Shown: positions 16,823 to 26,665, numbered from the stretch's first letter. The stretch: 64,000 bases of DNA from Pseudomonas sp. L5B5 (GCF_020520285.1 NZ_CP084742.1:4960001-5024000), one strand, 5' to 3'. The notes: generated by a model not told the origin, from the sequence alone. Program-made: numbers and translations.

Positions 16823-19800
16823 CTACAGGCGGTGCTGCACCAGCTTGTTGCGCAAGGCCTGGGCTTCCCCGGGTTCCAGTTCCAGCCAGACATGCTGGGT
16901 GCCGGCGATCTCGGCGGCAGCCGGCAGCCCATCGCGATACACCAGGCGGTTGCCGCTCAGGGCCGGGACCTTGGGGCCGGGCAGCAGGGTGCCGGCCAGG
17001 TTCAGCGGGTCGACGCCACACACCGCGACCAGGCTGCCGTCATGGGGGCGGCGGCGCACCTCGCGCAGCAGCGGGATCGCTTCCGGCAGGGCGAATTGCT
17101 CACCGGCCAGGCCGCTGACGAAACGTCCGCCACGGATCTGTCCACGGGCTTCCAGGCGATGCAGGGTACGCAGCAGCTCGCGCCAGCTGGGCAACCAGTC
17201 GGCCTCGCGCTCCAGCAAGCGCCAGAACACCACGCCGTAGCGGCGTAGCAGGGTCATGGCCACATGCTCGAGGGTGCTCGCCTGGTCCTGGCTCGACAGG
17301 CGCCGCAGCAGGGCCCAGCGGCCCGCATCGTCCATGCCACCGCTGAAAGCCCCACGCCCACGCCGGCTGCTGCGGTGCTGGCGCTTGCTCGCAGGGGTGA
17401 TCAGGGCCCGCAGGCCGGCGAAACTGTCGGCATTCACCCGCCCGGCCCCCACCAGTTCCTGCAGCACGTTTTCCAGTTCGCTGCGCAGCAGGCGACTTTC
17501 GTGCAGCAGTTCATCGAAAAACAGCGCGCCGTGCTGGCCGAGCACGTCATGGACCTTCTGCGCCTTGGCCGACAGCTCGATGTCGGAGGGGGTGGCCAAG
17601 CCGTTCCAGAGGGGCGCCTGGGCCCGGGGCAGCAGAACGATCGGCGTGCTGCGCAAGGCGCCGCCAGCGGGTTTTCCGCTGGCATTGATCCGGCTCCAGG
17701 CCACCTTGCCGCTGCGGCACAGTTCATCCAGCCAGTGGCCGGAATAGTCCTTCAGGCGGGCCGGCAACAGGTCGCTGTCCCAGGCCGAGGCGGCTGCGGG
17801 GTAACCCTCGAACTGGCCCACGACCTCGGTCAGCATGGCGCTGCCTTCGCCCCGAGTATTCGCGGACAGGCGCTGCCAGTCGAACAGGAACCGCATGAAG
17901 TCCTGCAGCGCCACCGGTTCGATCTCCCGGCGCAAGCGCTTGACCGTGTAGCGGTGGATCCGGGCCAGCAGGTGGCGTTCGCACCATTGCTCTTCGCTGC
18001 CGCCAGGGCTGAAGCGCCCCCGCAGCACATAACCTTCCGCCTCCAGTTGCATCAGTGCCTGGCTGATGCTCGCGGCGGGCAAGCCCAGGGGGGCGGCGAT
18101 TTGCGTCAGGGTCAGGGGGGCGAAGCCGCTGAGGCGGGCGCGAATCAGCTCCACCAGGGCCGGCTGTTCCTCCCAGGCCTGGTCAAAACCGGGCACTGGC
18201 AGCAGCGCAGGTTGCAAGGTGGCCTGGGGATACAGGGCCCGCAGACAGCCGATGCGTTCCAGGGCCAGCCACAAACCGCCGTCGGGGCCGGCCTGCAAGC
18301 AGCAGGCACGGCCCTGGCTCGCCAGGGCTTGCAGCCATTCGGGCCAGCCGGGATTGGCTCGGGCCTCGGCGACGCTGATACAGGCCAGGCTCATCAGCGC
18401 TTCGTGCATTTCATCGGCGCTGGCCGCAGCTGGCCAGGCTTCTTCGGCCACTGCGGCGATGGCGCCCGGGTCCAGGGCGCCCAGGTCGTCGCTGGCCGTC
18501 GGATCGCTCCAGCGCCGGGCCAGTACGGCCTGGGTACGACGCTCCTCCAGGGGCGCATCGTCGAGGAAGGTGTAGGGCTTGGCGCTGAGGATCTCCGCCG
18601 CCAGGGGCGAAGGCGCTGGCAGGTCGCGGCTGAGCAGGCGTACCTGGCCCTGTTCCATGCGCCGCAGCAGGTGCAGCCAGCCCTCGCTGTCCATGGCCTC
18701 GTGCAGGCAGTCGTCCAGGGTTTGCTCCACCAGCGGGTGGTCGGGGATCTGCCGCTCGCCGGCGAGGTTTTCCAGGCAGGCGATCTGGTCGGGAAACACG
18801 CTGGCGATCAGGTCTTCGCTTTTCATCCGCTGGATCTGCGGCGCCACCTTGCGTCCGCCGCTGTAGCGCGGCAGTGCCAGGGCCACCCCGGCATTCCAGC
18901 GCCAGCGCACGCCGAACAGCGGCGCGTCGAGCAGGGCCTGGATCAGGATGTGTTCGGCACTGTTGCTGTGCAGGTAGCGCCACACCTCGTCCAGGGCAAA
19001 GCTGTGGCTGGTGGAGAGCGACAGGACGATGGCGTCCTCGCTGGCGGCGGCCTGCAGCTCGAAGTTGAACGTGCGGCAGAAGCGCTTGCGCAGGGCCAGG
19101 CCCCAGGCGCGGTTGACGCGGCTGCCGAAGGGGCTGTGGATCACCAGCTGGGTGCCGCCGGACTCGTCGAAGAAGCGTTCCATGATCAGCGTGTCCTGGG
19201 ACGGCAGCGCGCCCAGGGCCAGGCGGGCCGGAGCCAGGTAGTCCACCAGTTGCTCGGCGCAGGCCAGGTCCAGGCCCAGTTCGTGGTGCAGCCAGTGGAT
19301 GACCGGTTGCAACTGGCCGGGCGCGGCGCCCAGCAGCTCGTCCAGGCGGGCCAGCAGGCGTGCCACCGCTGCCGACAGTTCGGCGCTGCGCCCGGGGGCT
19401 TCACCGAGCCAGAAGGGCAGGCTTGGCGGTTGCCCCTGGGCATCTTCGACTCGCACCTTGCCGGCCTCCACCCGCAGGATGCGATAGGAGGTGTTGCCCA
19501 GCTGGAACACGTCGCCGGCGATGCTTTCCACGGCGAAGTCTTCGTTGACGCTACCGATGTTCAAGCCCTGGGGTTCGAGCAGCACGCTGTAGTCGGCGTT
19601 GTCGGGAATGGTCCCGCCACTGGTGACCGCGGTCAGCTTCGCGCCTCGGCGTCCACGCAGGGTCCGGGCCTGGGCGTCGCGGTGCAGGTACGCGCTGCGC
19701 AGCCCCTGGCGGCTGTTGAAGCCTTCGGCCAGCATCTGCAGCAGCGCCTGGTAGTGCTGCGCGTCCAGGTCGGCATAGGGCGTGGCCCGGCGCAGCAGTT

Positions 19801-21112
19801 CCAGCAGGGCCGCTTCCGGCCATTCCTGGCAGCTGACTTCGGCGACGATCTGCTGGGCCAGGACATCCAGGGGCGCTCGGGGAATCGACAGGCTGTCCAG
19901 TTCACCGCGGCGCACGCAGTCCAGCAGTGCGGTGCATTCGATCAGGTCGTCGCGGGTCAGGGCGAACAGGCGACCCTTGGGCGTACCGCCCACCTGGTGG
20001 CCCGAGCGGCCGACCCGTTGCAGGAACGCCGAGATCGAGCCTGGCGAGCCGATCTGGCACACCAGGTCGACATCGCCGATGTCGATGCCCAGTTCCAGGG
20101 ACGCGGTGGCCACCAGCACTTGCAGGTCGCCGGCCTTGAGGCGCTGTTCGGCCTCCAGGCGCTGTTCCTTGGCCAGGCTGCCGTGGTGGGCGGCCACCGC
20201 CTGTCGGCCCAGGCGCTCGCTCAGGTGCCGGGCCAGGCGTTCGGCCAGGCGCCGGGTGTTGACGAACACCAGGGTGGTGCGGTGTTCCCGCGCCAGGTTG
20301 GCGATGCGCTCGTACACCTGTTCCCAGACGTCGTTGGCCATCACGGCCGACAAGGGTACGGGCGGTACTTCAATCGCCAGGTCACGGGGGCGGGAGTGGC
20401 CGATGTCGACGATCTCGCAGGGGCGCTGGTGTCCGGCCAGGAACCGCGATACCGCCTCGATGGGTTTTTGCGTGGCGGACAGGCCGATACGCAGCAAGGG
20501 TTCGCTGCACAACGCCTGCAACCGTTCCAGGCTCAGGGCCAGGTGGCTGCCGCGCTTGTTGCCGGCCAGGGCATGGATCTCGTCGACAATCACTGTCCGG
20601 GTACTGGCCAGCATCTGTCGCCCGGAGTCCGAGCCCAGCAGCACGTAGAGCGATTCGGGGGTGGTGACCAGGATCTGCGGCGCGCTCTTGCGCATGGCAT
20701 TGCGGTCTTTCTGCGGCGTATCGCCGGTGCGCACGGCGGTGCGGATGGCCAGCTCCGGCAGGCCCATCAGGCGCAACTGTTCGGTGATGCCGGCCAGGGG
20801 TTCCTGCAGGTTGACCTGGATGTCGTTGCTCAGGGCCTTGAGCGGCGAGACGTATACCACCAGGGTGGCGTCCGGCAGTTGGCCGCCCGCGGCCAGGCCC
20901 TGGTGCACCAGGTCGTCGAGCACGGCGAGAAAGGCCGTCAGGGTCTTGCCCGATCCGGTGGGGGCGGCGACCAGGGTCGAGCGCCGCTGCGCGATCAACG
21001 GCCAGGCGCGGGCCTGGGCCGTGGTCACGGCGGTGAAGGTGTGCTGGAACCAGGCCCGGACGGCCGGATGGAAACCGTCCAGGGGCTGGTTCGCGGATTC
21101 GACAGGGTTCAT
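16823..21112 (-). CDS. lhr: Lhr family ATP-dependent helicase, full length
   Basis: The 1429-residue product is a superfamily 2 DNA helicase of the long Lhr type. It has Walker A APTGSGKT at about 50-57, the DEIH box in VIVDEIHALAG near 170, motif III LSATQKPIE, and motif VI QRVGRSGHQVGG. A winged-helix region, the Lhr-specific domain and a long C-terminal extension follow, as in E. coli Lhr (about 1500 residues). Lhr moves 3' to 5' and unwinds DNA and RNA:DNA hybrids. I chose the ATG at 21112; no strong ribosome site precedes it, and a TTG 36 nt upstream is an alternative. It converges on the MscS gene. A long antisense frame on the plus strand is a shadow. Confidence 0.95.
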   Translation of the reverse strand: MNPVESANQPLDGFHPAVRAWFQHTFTAVTTAQARAWPLIAQRRSTLVAAPTGSGKTLTAFLAVLDDLVHQGLAAGGQLPDATLVVYVSPLKALSNDIQVNLQEPLAGITEQLRLMGLPELAIRTAVRTGDTPQKDRNAMRKSAPQILVTTPESLYVLLGSDSGRQMLASTRTVIVDEIHALAGNKRGSHLALSLERLQALCSEPLLRIGLSATQKPIEAVSRFLAGHQRPCEIVDIGHSRPRDLAIEVPPVPLSAVMANDVWEQVYERIANLAREHRTTLVFVNTRRLAERLARHLSERLGRQAVAAHHGSLAKEQRLEAEQRLKAGDLQVLVATASLELGIDIGDVDLVCQIGSPGSISAFLQRVGRSGHQVGGTPKGRLFALTRDDLIECTALLDCVRRGELDSLSIPRAPLDVLAQQIVAEVSCQEWPEAALLELLRRATPYADLDAQHYQALLQMLAEGFNSRQGLRSAYLHRDAQARTLRGRRGAKLTAVTSGGTIPDNADYSVLLEPQGLNIGSVNEDFAVESIAGDVFQLGNTSYRILRVEAGKVRVEDAQGQPPSLPFWLGEAPGRSAELSAAVARLLARLDELLGAAPGQLQPVIHWLHHELGLDLACAEQLVDYLAPARLALGALPSQDTLIMERFFDESGGTQLVIHSPFGSRVNRAWGLALRKRFCRTFNFELQAAASEDAIVLSLSTSHSFALDEVWRYLHSNSAEHILIQALLDAPLFGVRWRWNAGVALALPRYSGGRKVAPQIQRMKSEDLIASVFPDQIACLENLAGERQIPDHPLVEQTLDDCLHEAMDSEGWLHLLRRMEQGQVRLLSRDLPAPSPLAAEILSAKPYTFLDDAPLEERRTQAVLARRWSDPTASDDLGALDPGAIAAVAEEAWPAAASADEMHEALMSLACISVAEARANPGWPEWLQALASQGRACCLQAGPDGGLWLALERIGCLRALYPQATLQPALLPVPGFDQAWEEQPALVELIRARLSGFAPLTLTQIAAPLGLPAASISQALMQLEAEGYVLRGRFSPGGSEEQWCERHLLARIHRYTVKRLRREIEPVALQDFMRFLFDWQRLSANTRGEGSAMLTEVVGQFEGYPAAASAWDSDLLPARLKDYSGHWLDELCRSGKVAWSRINASGKPAGGALRSTPIVLLPRAQAPLWNGLATPSDIELSAKAQKVHDVLGQHGALFFDELLHESRLLRSELENVLQELVGAGRVNADSFAGLRALITPASKRQHRSSRRGRGAFSGGMDDAGRWALLRRLSSQDQASTLEHVAMTLLRRYGVVFWRLLEREADWLPSWRELLRTLHRLEARGQIRGGRFVSGLAGEQFALPEAIPLLREVRRRPHDGSLVAVCGVDPLNLAGTLLPGPKVPALSGNRLVYRDGLPAAAEIAGTQHVWLELEPGEAQALRNKLVQHRL

Positions 21113-21367
21113 GGGTGAAGTTATGCGGCCGCCCGGGGCAACTTGCAAGCATCCGCCCGGCAGCGGCCGCGCTGTTGTCCGAGGCGGCTGGAGGGGTGCA
21201 GGGCGTCAGCGCCTACAGTCGTTGGCGGGAGGGCGGATCGCACATTCTCAGTGACGGTTGCGCCACAAACCCGCAAAATGCAACGATTCTGGCAATTCTC
21301 GACGGTCGAGCCCCCGGGGTTGACCAATCCAAACCATCGTTCTGAACAGACTGGGCCTGCTGACTCT

Positions 21368-22252
21368 ATGCGAATGCGCCTTATGTTACTGGGCGGCGGA
21401 AATGCCCTTGGGCAGGCGCTGATTCGCCTGGGTGCGGAGGAAGACATCAATTTCCTCGCACCTCGTCCGCCGCAAGACGGTTGGGACGCCGCGAGTCTCA
21501 CGCAACTGCTCGATGACACCCGTCCGGACGCCCTGATCAACCTGGCTTACTACTTCGACTGGTTCCAGGCGGAGGCGGTGAGCGAGGCGCGCCTGGGTGG
21601 CCAGGAACGGGCGGTCGAACGACTGGCCGAGCTCTGCCAGCACCACAACATCATCCTGGTGCAGCCTTCGAGCTATCGGGTGTTCGATGGCTCCCGGGCC
21701 ACCGCCTACAGCGAGAAGGACGAACCGGTGCCCCTGGGCCTGCATGGCCAGGCGCTGTGGCGCATCGAGCAGAGCGTGCGCGCGACTTGCCCGCAACACG
21801 TGCTGCTGCGTTTCGGCTGGCTGCTGGATGACAGCGCCGAAGGCATTCTCGGGCGCTTCCTGACTCGCGCCGAGTCGGCGCAGGAATTGCTCATGGCGGA
21901 TGACCGCCGGGGCAACCCGACGCCGGTGGACGATGCCGCGCGGGTGATCATCTCGGTGCTCAAGCAACTCGATTGCGCCGCGCCGCTCTGGGGCACCTAC
22001 CACTATGCCGGCCAGGAAGCGACCACGCCCCTGGCCCTGGGCCAGGCAGTGCTCGGCGAGGCGCGGCAACTGCACCCGCTGGCCATCGAGGCGCCCACCG
22101 CGCAGGCCCACGCGGCCTTCGCCGATGCCGCCGAGGAACCGCAGCACGCGGTGCTGGCCTGCAAGAAGATTCTTCACACGTTCGGGATCAAGCCGCGCGC
22201 CTGGCGTGCCGCTCTCCCGGCCTTACTGGATAGGTTCTATCGCCATGGCTGA
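21368..22252 (+). CDS. RmlD-like sugar nucleotide-binding dehydrogenase family protein
   Basis: The 294-residue product has an N-terminal Rossmann motif (LMLLGGGNALGQAL) and RmlD-like later segments (DALINLAYYFDWF, LLRFGWLLD, TPVDDAARVI). These place it in the extended SDR superfamily, close to dTDP-4-dehydrorhamnose reductases. The classical Tyr-xxx-Lys is not obvious, so activity is uncertain. It overlaps the next gene by 8 nt and probably acts with it on an activated sugar or cell-envelope precursor. This pair next to ompW/oprG is conserved in pseudomonads. Confidence 0.85.
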   Translation: MRMRLMLLGGGNALGQALIRLGAEEDINFLAPRPPQDGWDAASLTQLLDDTRPDALINLAYYFDWFQAEAVSEARLGGQERAVERLAELCQHHNIILVQPSSYRVFDGSRATAYSEKDEPVPLGLHGQALWRIEQSVRATCPQHVLLRFGWLLDDSAEGILGRFLTRAESAQELLMADDRRGNPTPVDDAARVIISVLKQLDCAAPLWGTYHYAGQEATTPLALGQAVLGEARQLHPLAIEAPTAQAHAAFADAAEEPQHAVLACKKILHTFGIKPRAWRAALPALLDRFYRHG

Positions 22253-23174
22253 CGGCCTTGTATTGATCACCGGCGGCGCCGGTTTCATCGGTTCGCACCT
22301 GGCCGACGCCCTGCTTGCCAAGGGCTACTCGGTACGTGTGCTGGATGACTTGTCCACCGGCAAGCCCGGCAACCTGCAACTGGATAATCCACGCATCGAA
22401 CTGATCGAGGGTGATGTCGCCGATGCCGCCTTGGTGAACCGGGTCATGCAGGGTTGCACTGCGGTGGTGCACCTGGCAGCTGTAGCGTCGGTGCAAGCGT
22501 CGGTGGACGATCCGGTGCAGACCCACCAGAGCAATTTCATCGGTACCCTGAATGTCTGCGAGGCCATGCGCCAGCAGGGCGTGAAGCGGGTGCTGTTCGC
22601 GTCCAGCGCCGCGGTCTATGGCAACAATGGCGAAGGCCTGTCCATCGACGAGGAGACCGCCAAGGCTCCGCTGACTCCTTATGCCAGCGACAAGCTGGCC
22701 AGCGAGCATTACCTGGACTTCTACCGGCGCCAGCATGGCCTGGAGCCGGCGATCTTCCGTTTCTTCAATATCTTCGGTCCACGCCAGGATCCATCGTCAC
22801 CGTATTCCGGGGTGATCAGCATCTTCTGCGAGCGGGTCCAGCAAGGTTTGCCGATCACCGTGTTCGGCGATGGTGAGCAGACCCGGGACTTCGTCTACAT
22901 CGGCGACCTGGTGCAGGTATTGCTGCAGGCCATCGAGGCCCCCGAGCTGGAGGTGGGCGCAGTCAACGTCGGCCTGAACCAGGCCACCACGCTCAACCAG
23001 ATGCTCGCCGCCCTGGCCGAGGTGGTGGGCCAGTTGCCGCCTGTCAGCTATGGTCCTGCCCGTGCCGGCGACATTCGTCATTCGCGGGCCGGCAACCAGC
23101 GTTTGCTGCAGCGCTTCACGTTTCCCGAACCGACCTCCCTGAGTGTCGGCCTGGCCCGCTTGCTGGGACGTTGA
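22245..23174 (+). CDS. NAD-dependent epimerase/dehydratase
   Basis: The 309-residue product is an extended short-chain dehydrogenase. It has the NAD motif TGGAGFIGSHLAD at the N-terminus, Ser in VLFASSAAVYG, and the catalytic Tyr and Lys in TPYASDKLASE. The length and the segments RFFNIFGPRQDP and GDGEQTRDFVYIGDL are those of UDP-sugar 4-epimerases and related dehydratases. The sugar substrate cannot be deduced. It is translationally coupled to the preceding gene and followed by a strong terminator. Confidence 0.9.
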   Translation: MADGLVLITGGAGFIGSHLADALLAKGYSVRVLDDLSTGKPGNLQLDNPRIELIEGDVADAALVNRVMQGCTAVVHLAAVASVQASVDDPVQTHQSNFIGTLNVCEAMRQQGVKRVLFASSAAVYGNNGEGLSIDEETAKAPLTPYASDKLASEHYLDFYRRQHGLEPAIFRFFNIFGPRQDPSSPYSGVISIFCERVQQGLPITVFGDGEQTRDFVYIGDLVQVLLQAIEAPELEVGAVNVGLNQATTLNQMLAALAEVVGQLPPVSYGPARAGDIRHSRAGNQRLLQRFTFPEPTSLSVGLARLLGR

Positions 23175-23191
23175 AGGTTGTTGCAGGCATG

Positions 23192-23218
23192 AAAAAGGCG
23201 CCCCAGGGGCGCCTTTTT
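23192..23218. terminator. Bidirectional rho-independent terminator
   Basis: A run of A is followed by GGCGCC-CCAG-GGGCGCC-type pairing and then a run of T. It lies between the convergent epimerase and ompW genes and can serve both strands. Confidence 0.9.
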
Positions 23219-23232
23219 CGTGTGGTTCGGGC

Positions 23233-23931
23233 TTAGAACTTGTAGCCCAGGCCAACCATGTAGACCATCGGGTCGACGTCGACGTTGACCTTGGCGCGGG
23301 TACCCTGGGCCACCGCGTTGTTGTCCACGTAGGCACGGGTATCGATGTCGATGTAGCGCACCTGGGCGTTGATCATGATGTTTTCGGTCAGCATGTAGTC
23401 GGCACCGACCTGCCAGGCCAGGCCCCAGGAATTCTTGGCGCGGAAGTTGTCGAAACCGGCTTCGCTGGCGCGGCTGCCAACGTGCTCGTCGTAGATCCAG
23501 GTGTAGTTGATACCGGCACCGACGTAGGGCTGGAATGCTGACTTGTGATCCAGCGGGTAGTACACCACGCTCAGGGTCGGCGGCAGGTGCTTGAGGGTGC
23601 CGAGCTTGCCGTTGGCCGGGGACAGGGCGGTGTTCTTGAGTTTCACGTCGTGTTCGAACGGCGTGGCGGCCAGCAGTTCGATACCGATGTTGTTGGTCAG
23701 CATGTAGGCGAAGTTCAAGCCCAGCTGAGTGTCGCTGCTCATGGTCGCCTTGCCGCCCAGGTTGGCGCCGGCCAGTGGACCGCGATCGACCTTGACGTCG
23801 GAACTGTTGGCTTTCGGATTGACGGTGATCGCACCGGCACGAACGATGATGTCACCGGCTTCGTGGGCGTTGGCGATCGGGGCGGCGAGTGCGAGCGCAA
23901 CCAGGGAGGCGCTGAGCAGGGACTTATGCAT
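23233..23931 (-). CDS. ompW: OmpW family outer membrane protein (OprG-like)
   Basis: The 232-residue product has a signal peptide (cleaved after IANA), then alternating amphipathic strands typical of the eight-stranded OmpW barrel, ending in the outer-membrane signature GLGYKF with terminal Phe. Family members pass small hydrophobic molecules across the outer membrane. The ATG at 23931 has GGAG 5 nt upstream. The promoter region carries an ANR/FNR-like site, consistent with the oxygen- and iron-linked control reported for ompW and oprG. The position next to the zinc cluster matches oprG in P. aeruginosa. Confidence 0.93.
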   Translation of the reverse strand: MHKSLLSASLVALALAAPIANAHEAGDIIVRAGAITVNPKANSSDVKVDRGPLAGANLGGKATMSSDTQLGLNFAYMLTNNIGIELLAATPFEHDVKLKNTALSPANGKLGTLKHLPPTLSVVYYPLDHKSAFQPYVGAGINYTWIYDEHVGSRASEAGFDNFRAKNSWGLAWQVGADYMLTENIMINAQVRYIDIDTRAYVDNNAVAQGTRAKVNVDVDPMVYMVGLGYKF

Positions 23932-23995
23932 GGGAGCTCCAAAGGACGATTCAAATTGGCTATGTCCAATGGTAAGGATCGTCAAGTTGACCACC

Positions 23996-24009
23996 TTGAC
24001 TCAGCTCAA
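23996..24009 (-). promoter_or_regulatory. Candidate ANR/FNR site of ompW
   Basis: On the minus strand the site reads TTGAGCTGAGTCAA, a symmetrical match to the TTGA-N6-TCAA core of the ANR/FNR box. A -10-like TACCAT lies at 23974-23969. A start about 7 nt beyond would be near 23962, which centres the box at about -40.5 to -41.5, the position of a class II activator site. Confidence 0.65.
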
Positions 24010-24115
24010 TGAAATCGCGAACCCTCACTGCGCTGCTGAACTATTCTTTTGCCCCGCACTCTTTTGCCATCGTTTCCCGGGGCGCCCGGCCTGGAAGGGG
24101 CCCTGTGACCAACGC

Positions 24116-24652
24116 TCACTCTTGCAGCTCGTAGACGTAGATCTTCTGGGCCGCCATCTGGTAGCCGGCATCCGCCAGCTCGCTGCTGGACGGCTTGACC
24201 TGCATGTCGCCCTCGACCCAATAGGGCTGGTACAGCTCATCGAGCTTCACGCCGATTTCGCTGGTGACATGGACGATCTGGTTCGACGGCGGCGGCGGTA
24301 CGTGGATGCAGGCGCCGAAGTAGGGCACCAGGAGGAAGTCCGTGGTGCGCCCTTCCTCGTTCACCTCCAGGGGCACGATGTAGCCGGGCAGGCGCACCGC
24401 CTGGCCGTCCAGGCTTTTCACCACCGGTGCATTGGGCAGGTCCTGCTTGGCGGCAGGGGCCGATTCTGCGGACAACGCATCGCTCATCTGCGACAGGTCG
24501 TGCAGGGGTTTCATGTTCGGCACTTCCGGTGGCGCGTCCGGCGGGATCATTTCCGACCAGGTCAGGTCCTTCGGCGCCCCTGCTGCCCACAGCGGCGAAC
24601 TGAACAGCAGCGACAGGACAAGGAGGGAGCGCAGCAAGCGTTGGGTCTTCAT
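24116..24652 (-). CDS. DUF3299 periplasmic protein of the zinc-linked cluster
   Basis: The 178-residue product has a signal peptide (cleavage near LWA-AG) and a DUF3299 domain with RLPGYIVPLEVNEEGRTTDF, FGACIHVPPPPSNQIVHV and the C-terminal YEL. Proteins of this family occur in zinc-starvation operons with an ABC transporter; a periplasmic metal-binding or chaperone role is inferred. It is the last gene of the cluster, 10 nt after the permease stop. Confidence 0.85.
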   Translation of the reverse strand: MKTQRLLRSLLVLSLLFSSPLWAAGAPKDLTWSEMIPPDAPPEVPNMKPLHDLSQMSDALSAESAPAAKQDLPNAPVVKSLDGQAVRLPGYIVPLEVNEEGRTTDFLLVPYFGACIHVPPPPSNQIVHVTSEIGVKLDELYQPYWVEGDMQVKPSSSELADAGYQMAAQKIYVYELQE

Positions 24653-24662
24653 AAACCAGGGC

Positions 24663-25928
24663 TCATAAACGGATCGACAGGCCATCGGCCAGGGATTGCC
24701 GGTAGGCGCGCCAGGCCGGCACGCTGCCCATCAGCAGAGCGGCGATCAGGATACCGCCCAGCAGCGTCCACTCATACTGGCTGGGCCATGCCAGCGGCAG
24801 GTACAGGCCGTAGTTCGACTGCACGTAGCCCTGGGCCAGGGCGATGCCCAGGTACAGCAGGGCGAGTCCCGCCAGCACGCCCGCCAGGGCCAGGGCAAAG
24901 GCTTCCAGCACCAGCAAGGTCGCGATGTGCCAGGGACGGGCGCCCACCGAGCGCAGGATGGCCATTTCCCGGCGACGCTCGTTGAGGCTGGTGAGGATCG
25001 CCGTGAGCATGCCGATCAGCCCGGTCAGGACCACGAACAACGACACCACGAACAAGGCTTTCTCGGCGGTGCCCATCAGGCTCCAGAGTTCCTGCAGGGC
25101 CACGCCGGGAAGGATTGCCAGCATCGGCTCGCCACGAAATTCATTGATCTCCCGTTGCAGGGCGAAGGTCGAGATCTTGCTGTTCAGGCCCAGCATGAAG
25201 GCGGTAATGGCCTGGGGCGTGAGGTCCATGTTGCGTGCCTGGTCGGCGCTGATCCGGCCCTCGCCGCGGGCCGGCACGCCGTTGTGCCAATCGATGTGGA
25301 TGGCTTCCATGCCGCCCAGGCTGATGTGCAGGGTGCGGTCCACCGGCGTACCGGTGCGCTTGAGGATGCCCACGACGGTGAAAGGCTTGTCGTCGTGCTT
25401 GACCAGGCTGATGGCCGCCACGCCATGGGCCAGGACCAGCTTGTCCCCCAGCTGGTAGTGCAGGGCCTCGGCGACTTCGGCCCCCAGCACCACTTCGAAG
25501 GGATCGCTGGCAAAGGCTCGGCCCACCGCCAGTTGCAGATTCTGCTGGTGGCCGTACTGGTAGTGCTGGAAGTAGGCGTCGGTGGTGCCCATCACCCGGT
25601 AGCCGCGATGGGAGTCGCCCAGGGAAATCGGGATCGCCCATTTCACCTTCGGGTTGCTGGCGAAATGTTCGAAGCTGTCCCAGCGGATGTTGTTGGTGGC
25701 GTTGCCGATGCGGAACACCGAGTACAACAGCAGGTTCACCGAGCCGGAGCGGGCGCCGACGATCAGGTCGGTGCCACTGATGGTGCTGGCGAAGCTGGCG
25801 CGGGCCTCGGTACGCACTCGTTCCACTGCCAGCAGCAGGCAGACCGAGAGGGCGATGGCGAAGGCGGTGAGGATCGCGGTGAAGCGGCGGTTGGCCAGGC
25901 TGGCCATGGCCAGGCGGAACAGATACAT
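24663..25928 (-). CDS. FtsX-like ABC transporter permease
   Basis: The 421-residue product has one N-terminal membrane helix, a large periplasmic MacB-PCD-like domain (about 45-280), and three C-terminal helices typical of the FtsX family. ERRREMAILRSVGARPWHI between the last helices is the coupling-helix region. It starts 1 nt after the ATPase stop and pairs with it. Such type VII ABC systems often move lipoproteins or drive periplasmic processes rather than import ions. The likely link to zinc comes from its neighbours. Confidence 0.9.
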   Translation of the reverse strand: MYLFRLAMASLANRRFTAILTAFAIALSVCLLLAVERVRTEARASFASTISGTDLIVGARSGSVNLLLYSVFRIGNATNNIRWDSFEHFASNPKVKWAIPISLGDSHRGYRVMGTTDAYFQHYQYGHQQNLQLAVGRAFASDPFEVVLGAEVAEALHYQLGDKLVLAHGVAAISLVKHDDKPFTVVGILKRTGTPVDRTLHISLGGMEAIHIDWHNGVPARGEGRISADQARNMDLTPQAITAFMLGLNSKISTFALQREINEFRGEPMLAILPGVALQELWSLMGTAEKALFVVSLFVVLTGLIGMLTAILTSLNERRREMAILRSVGARPWHIATLLVLEAFALALAGVLAGLALLYLGIALAQGYVQSNYGLYLPLAWPSQYEWTLLGGILIAALLMGSVPAWRAYRQSLADGLSIRL

Positions 25929-25929
25929 C

Positions 25930-26640
25930 TCAGACCTCGACAGGCTGGGTAGCGCGATTGAGTTCGGCCAGCGACAGGTGGCGATCGAACAGGGGAGCCA
26001 GGCTCTGGTCATGGCTGACGAACAGCAGGCTGGCCCCGGCTTCGCGGCATTCGGCGAACAGCAGTTGGAGGAAGGCCTCCCGGGCGTCGTGGTCCAGTGC
26101 CGAGGTGGGCTCGTCGGCGATCACCAGTTCCGGTTGGCCGATCAGTGCCCGGGCCGCTGCGACCCGCTGTTGCTGGCCGATGGACAGCGAGTCGGCACGA
26201 CGACCGAGCAGGCCGGGGTCCTTCAGGCCCAGGTGGGCCAGCAGGGTGGCTGCGGCCTGGTCGACGCTGCCGTGACGCTGCACGGCGCGGCTGGCCCGCA
26301 GCCTGGAGAAGTGGCAGGGCAGCTCGACGTTTTCGCGCACCGAGAGGAAGGGCAGCAGGTTGAACTGCTGGAAGATGTAGCCGGTGTGATCGACGCGAAA
26401 GCGATCGCGGGCGCCGGCCGAAAGCTCGGTCAACTCCTGGCCCAGCAGGCGGATGCTGCCTTGGCTGGGCTTCTGAACGCCGCCCAGCAGACCCAGCAGG
26501 GTGGTCTTGCCACTGCCGCTGGGGCCCTTCAGGAACAGGGTCTCACCGGCTTGCAGGCGAAAGTCCGGGATGTCCAGCAACTGTGGGTGACCGGGCCAAC
26601 TGAAGCCCAGGTTGGACAGTTCGATAAGTGCTTGGGTCAT
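25930..26640 (-). CDS. ABC transporter ATP-binding protein (MacB/LolD-like)
   Basis: The 236-residue ATPase has Walker A GPSGSGKTT near residue 40, Q-loop FQQFNLLPF, signature LSIGQQQRVAAARAL, Walker B LVIADEPTSALD and the H-loop FVSHD. It is of the MacB/LolD class that partners FtsX-like permeases. In P. aeruginosa the equivalent operon PA4063-PA4066 is known as induced by zinc starvation. The ATG at 26640 lies 60 nt after the DUF2796 gene, across a hairpin. Confidence 0.93.
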   Translation of the reverse strand: MTQALIELSNLGFSWPGHPQLLDIPDFRLQAGETLFLKGPSGSGKTTLLGLLGGVQKPSQGSIRLLGQELTELSAGARDRFRVDHTGYIFQQFNLLPFLSVRENVELPCHFSRLRASRAVQRHGSVDQAAATLLAHLGLKDPGLLGRRADSLSIGQQQRVAAARALIGQPELVIADEPTSALDHDAREAFLQLLFAECREAGASLLFVSHDQSLAPLFDRHLSLAELNRATQPVEV

Positions 26641-26665
26641 GTCGGGTCGATCATCGAATGAGTGT

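Noticed and set aside
17264..21118. Long plus-strand open frame (1284 codons) opposite lhr
   Set aside because: It is the antisense shadow of lhr: low-complexity Gln/Gly/Ala/Val composition, no ribosome site and no recognisable domain, while lhr has all helicase motifs.
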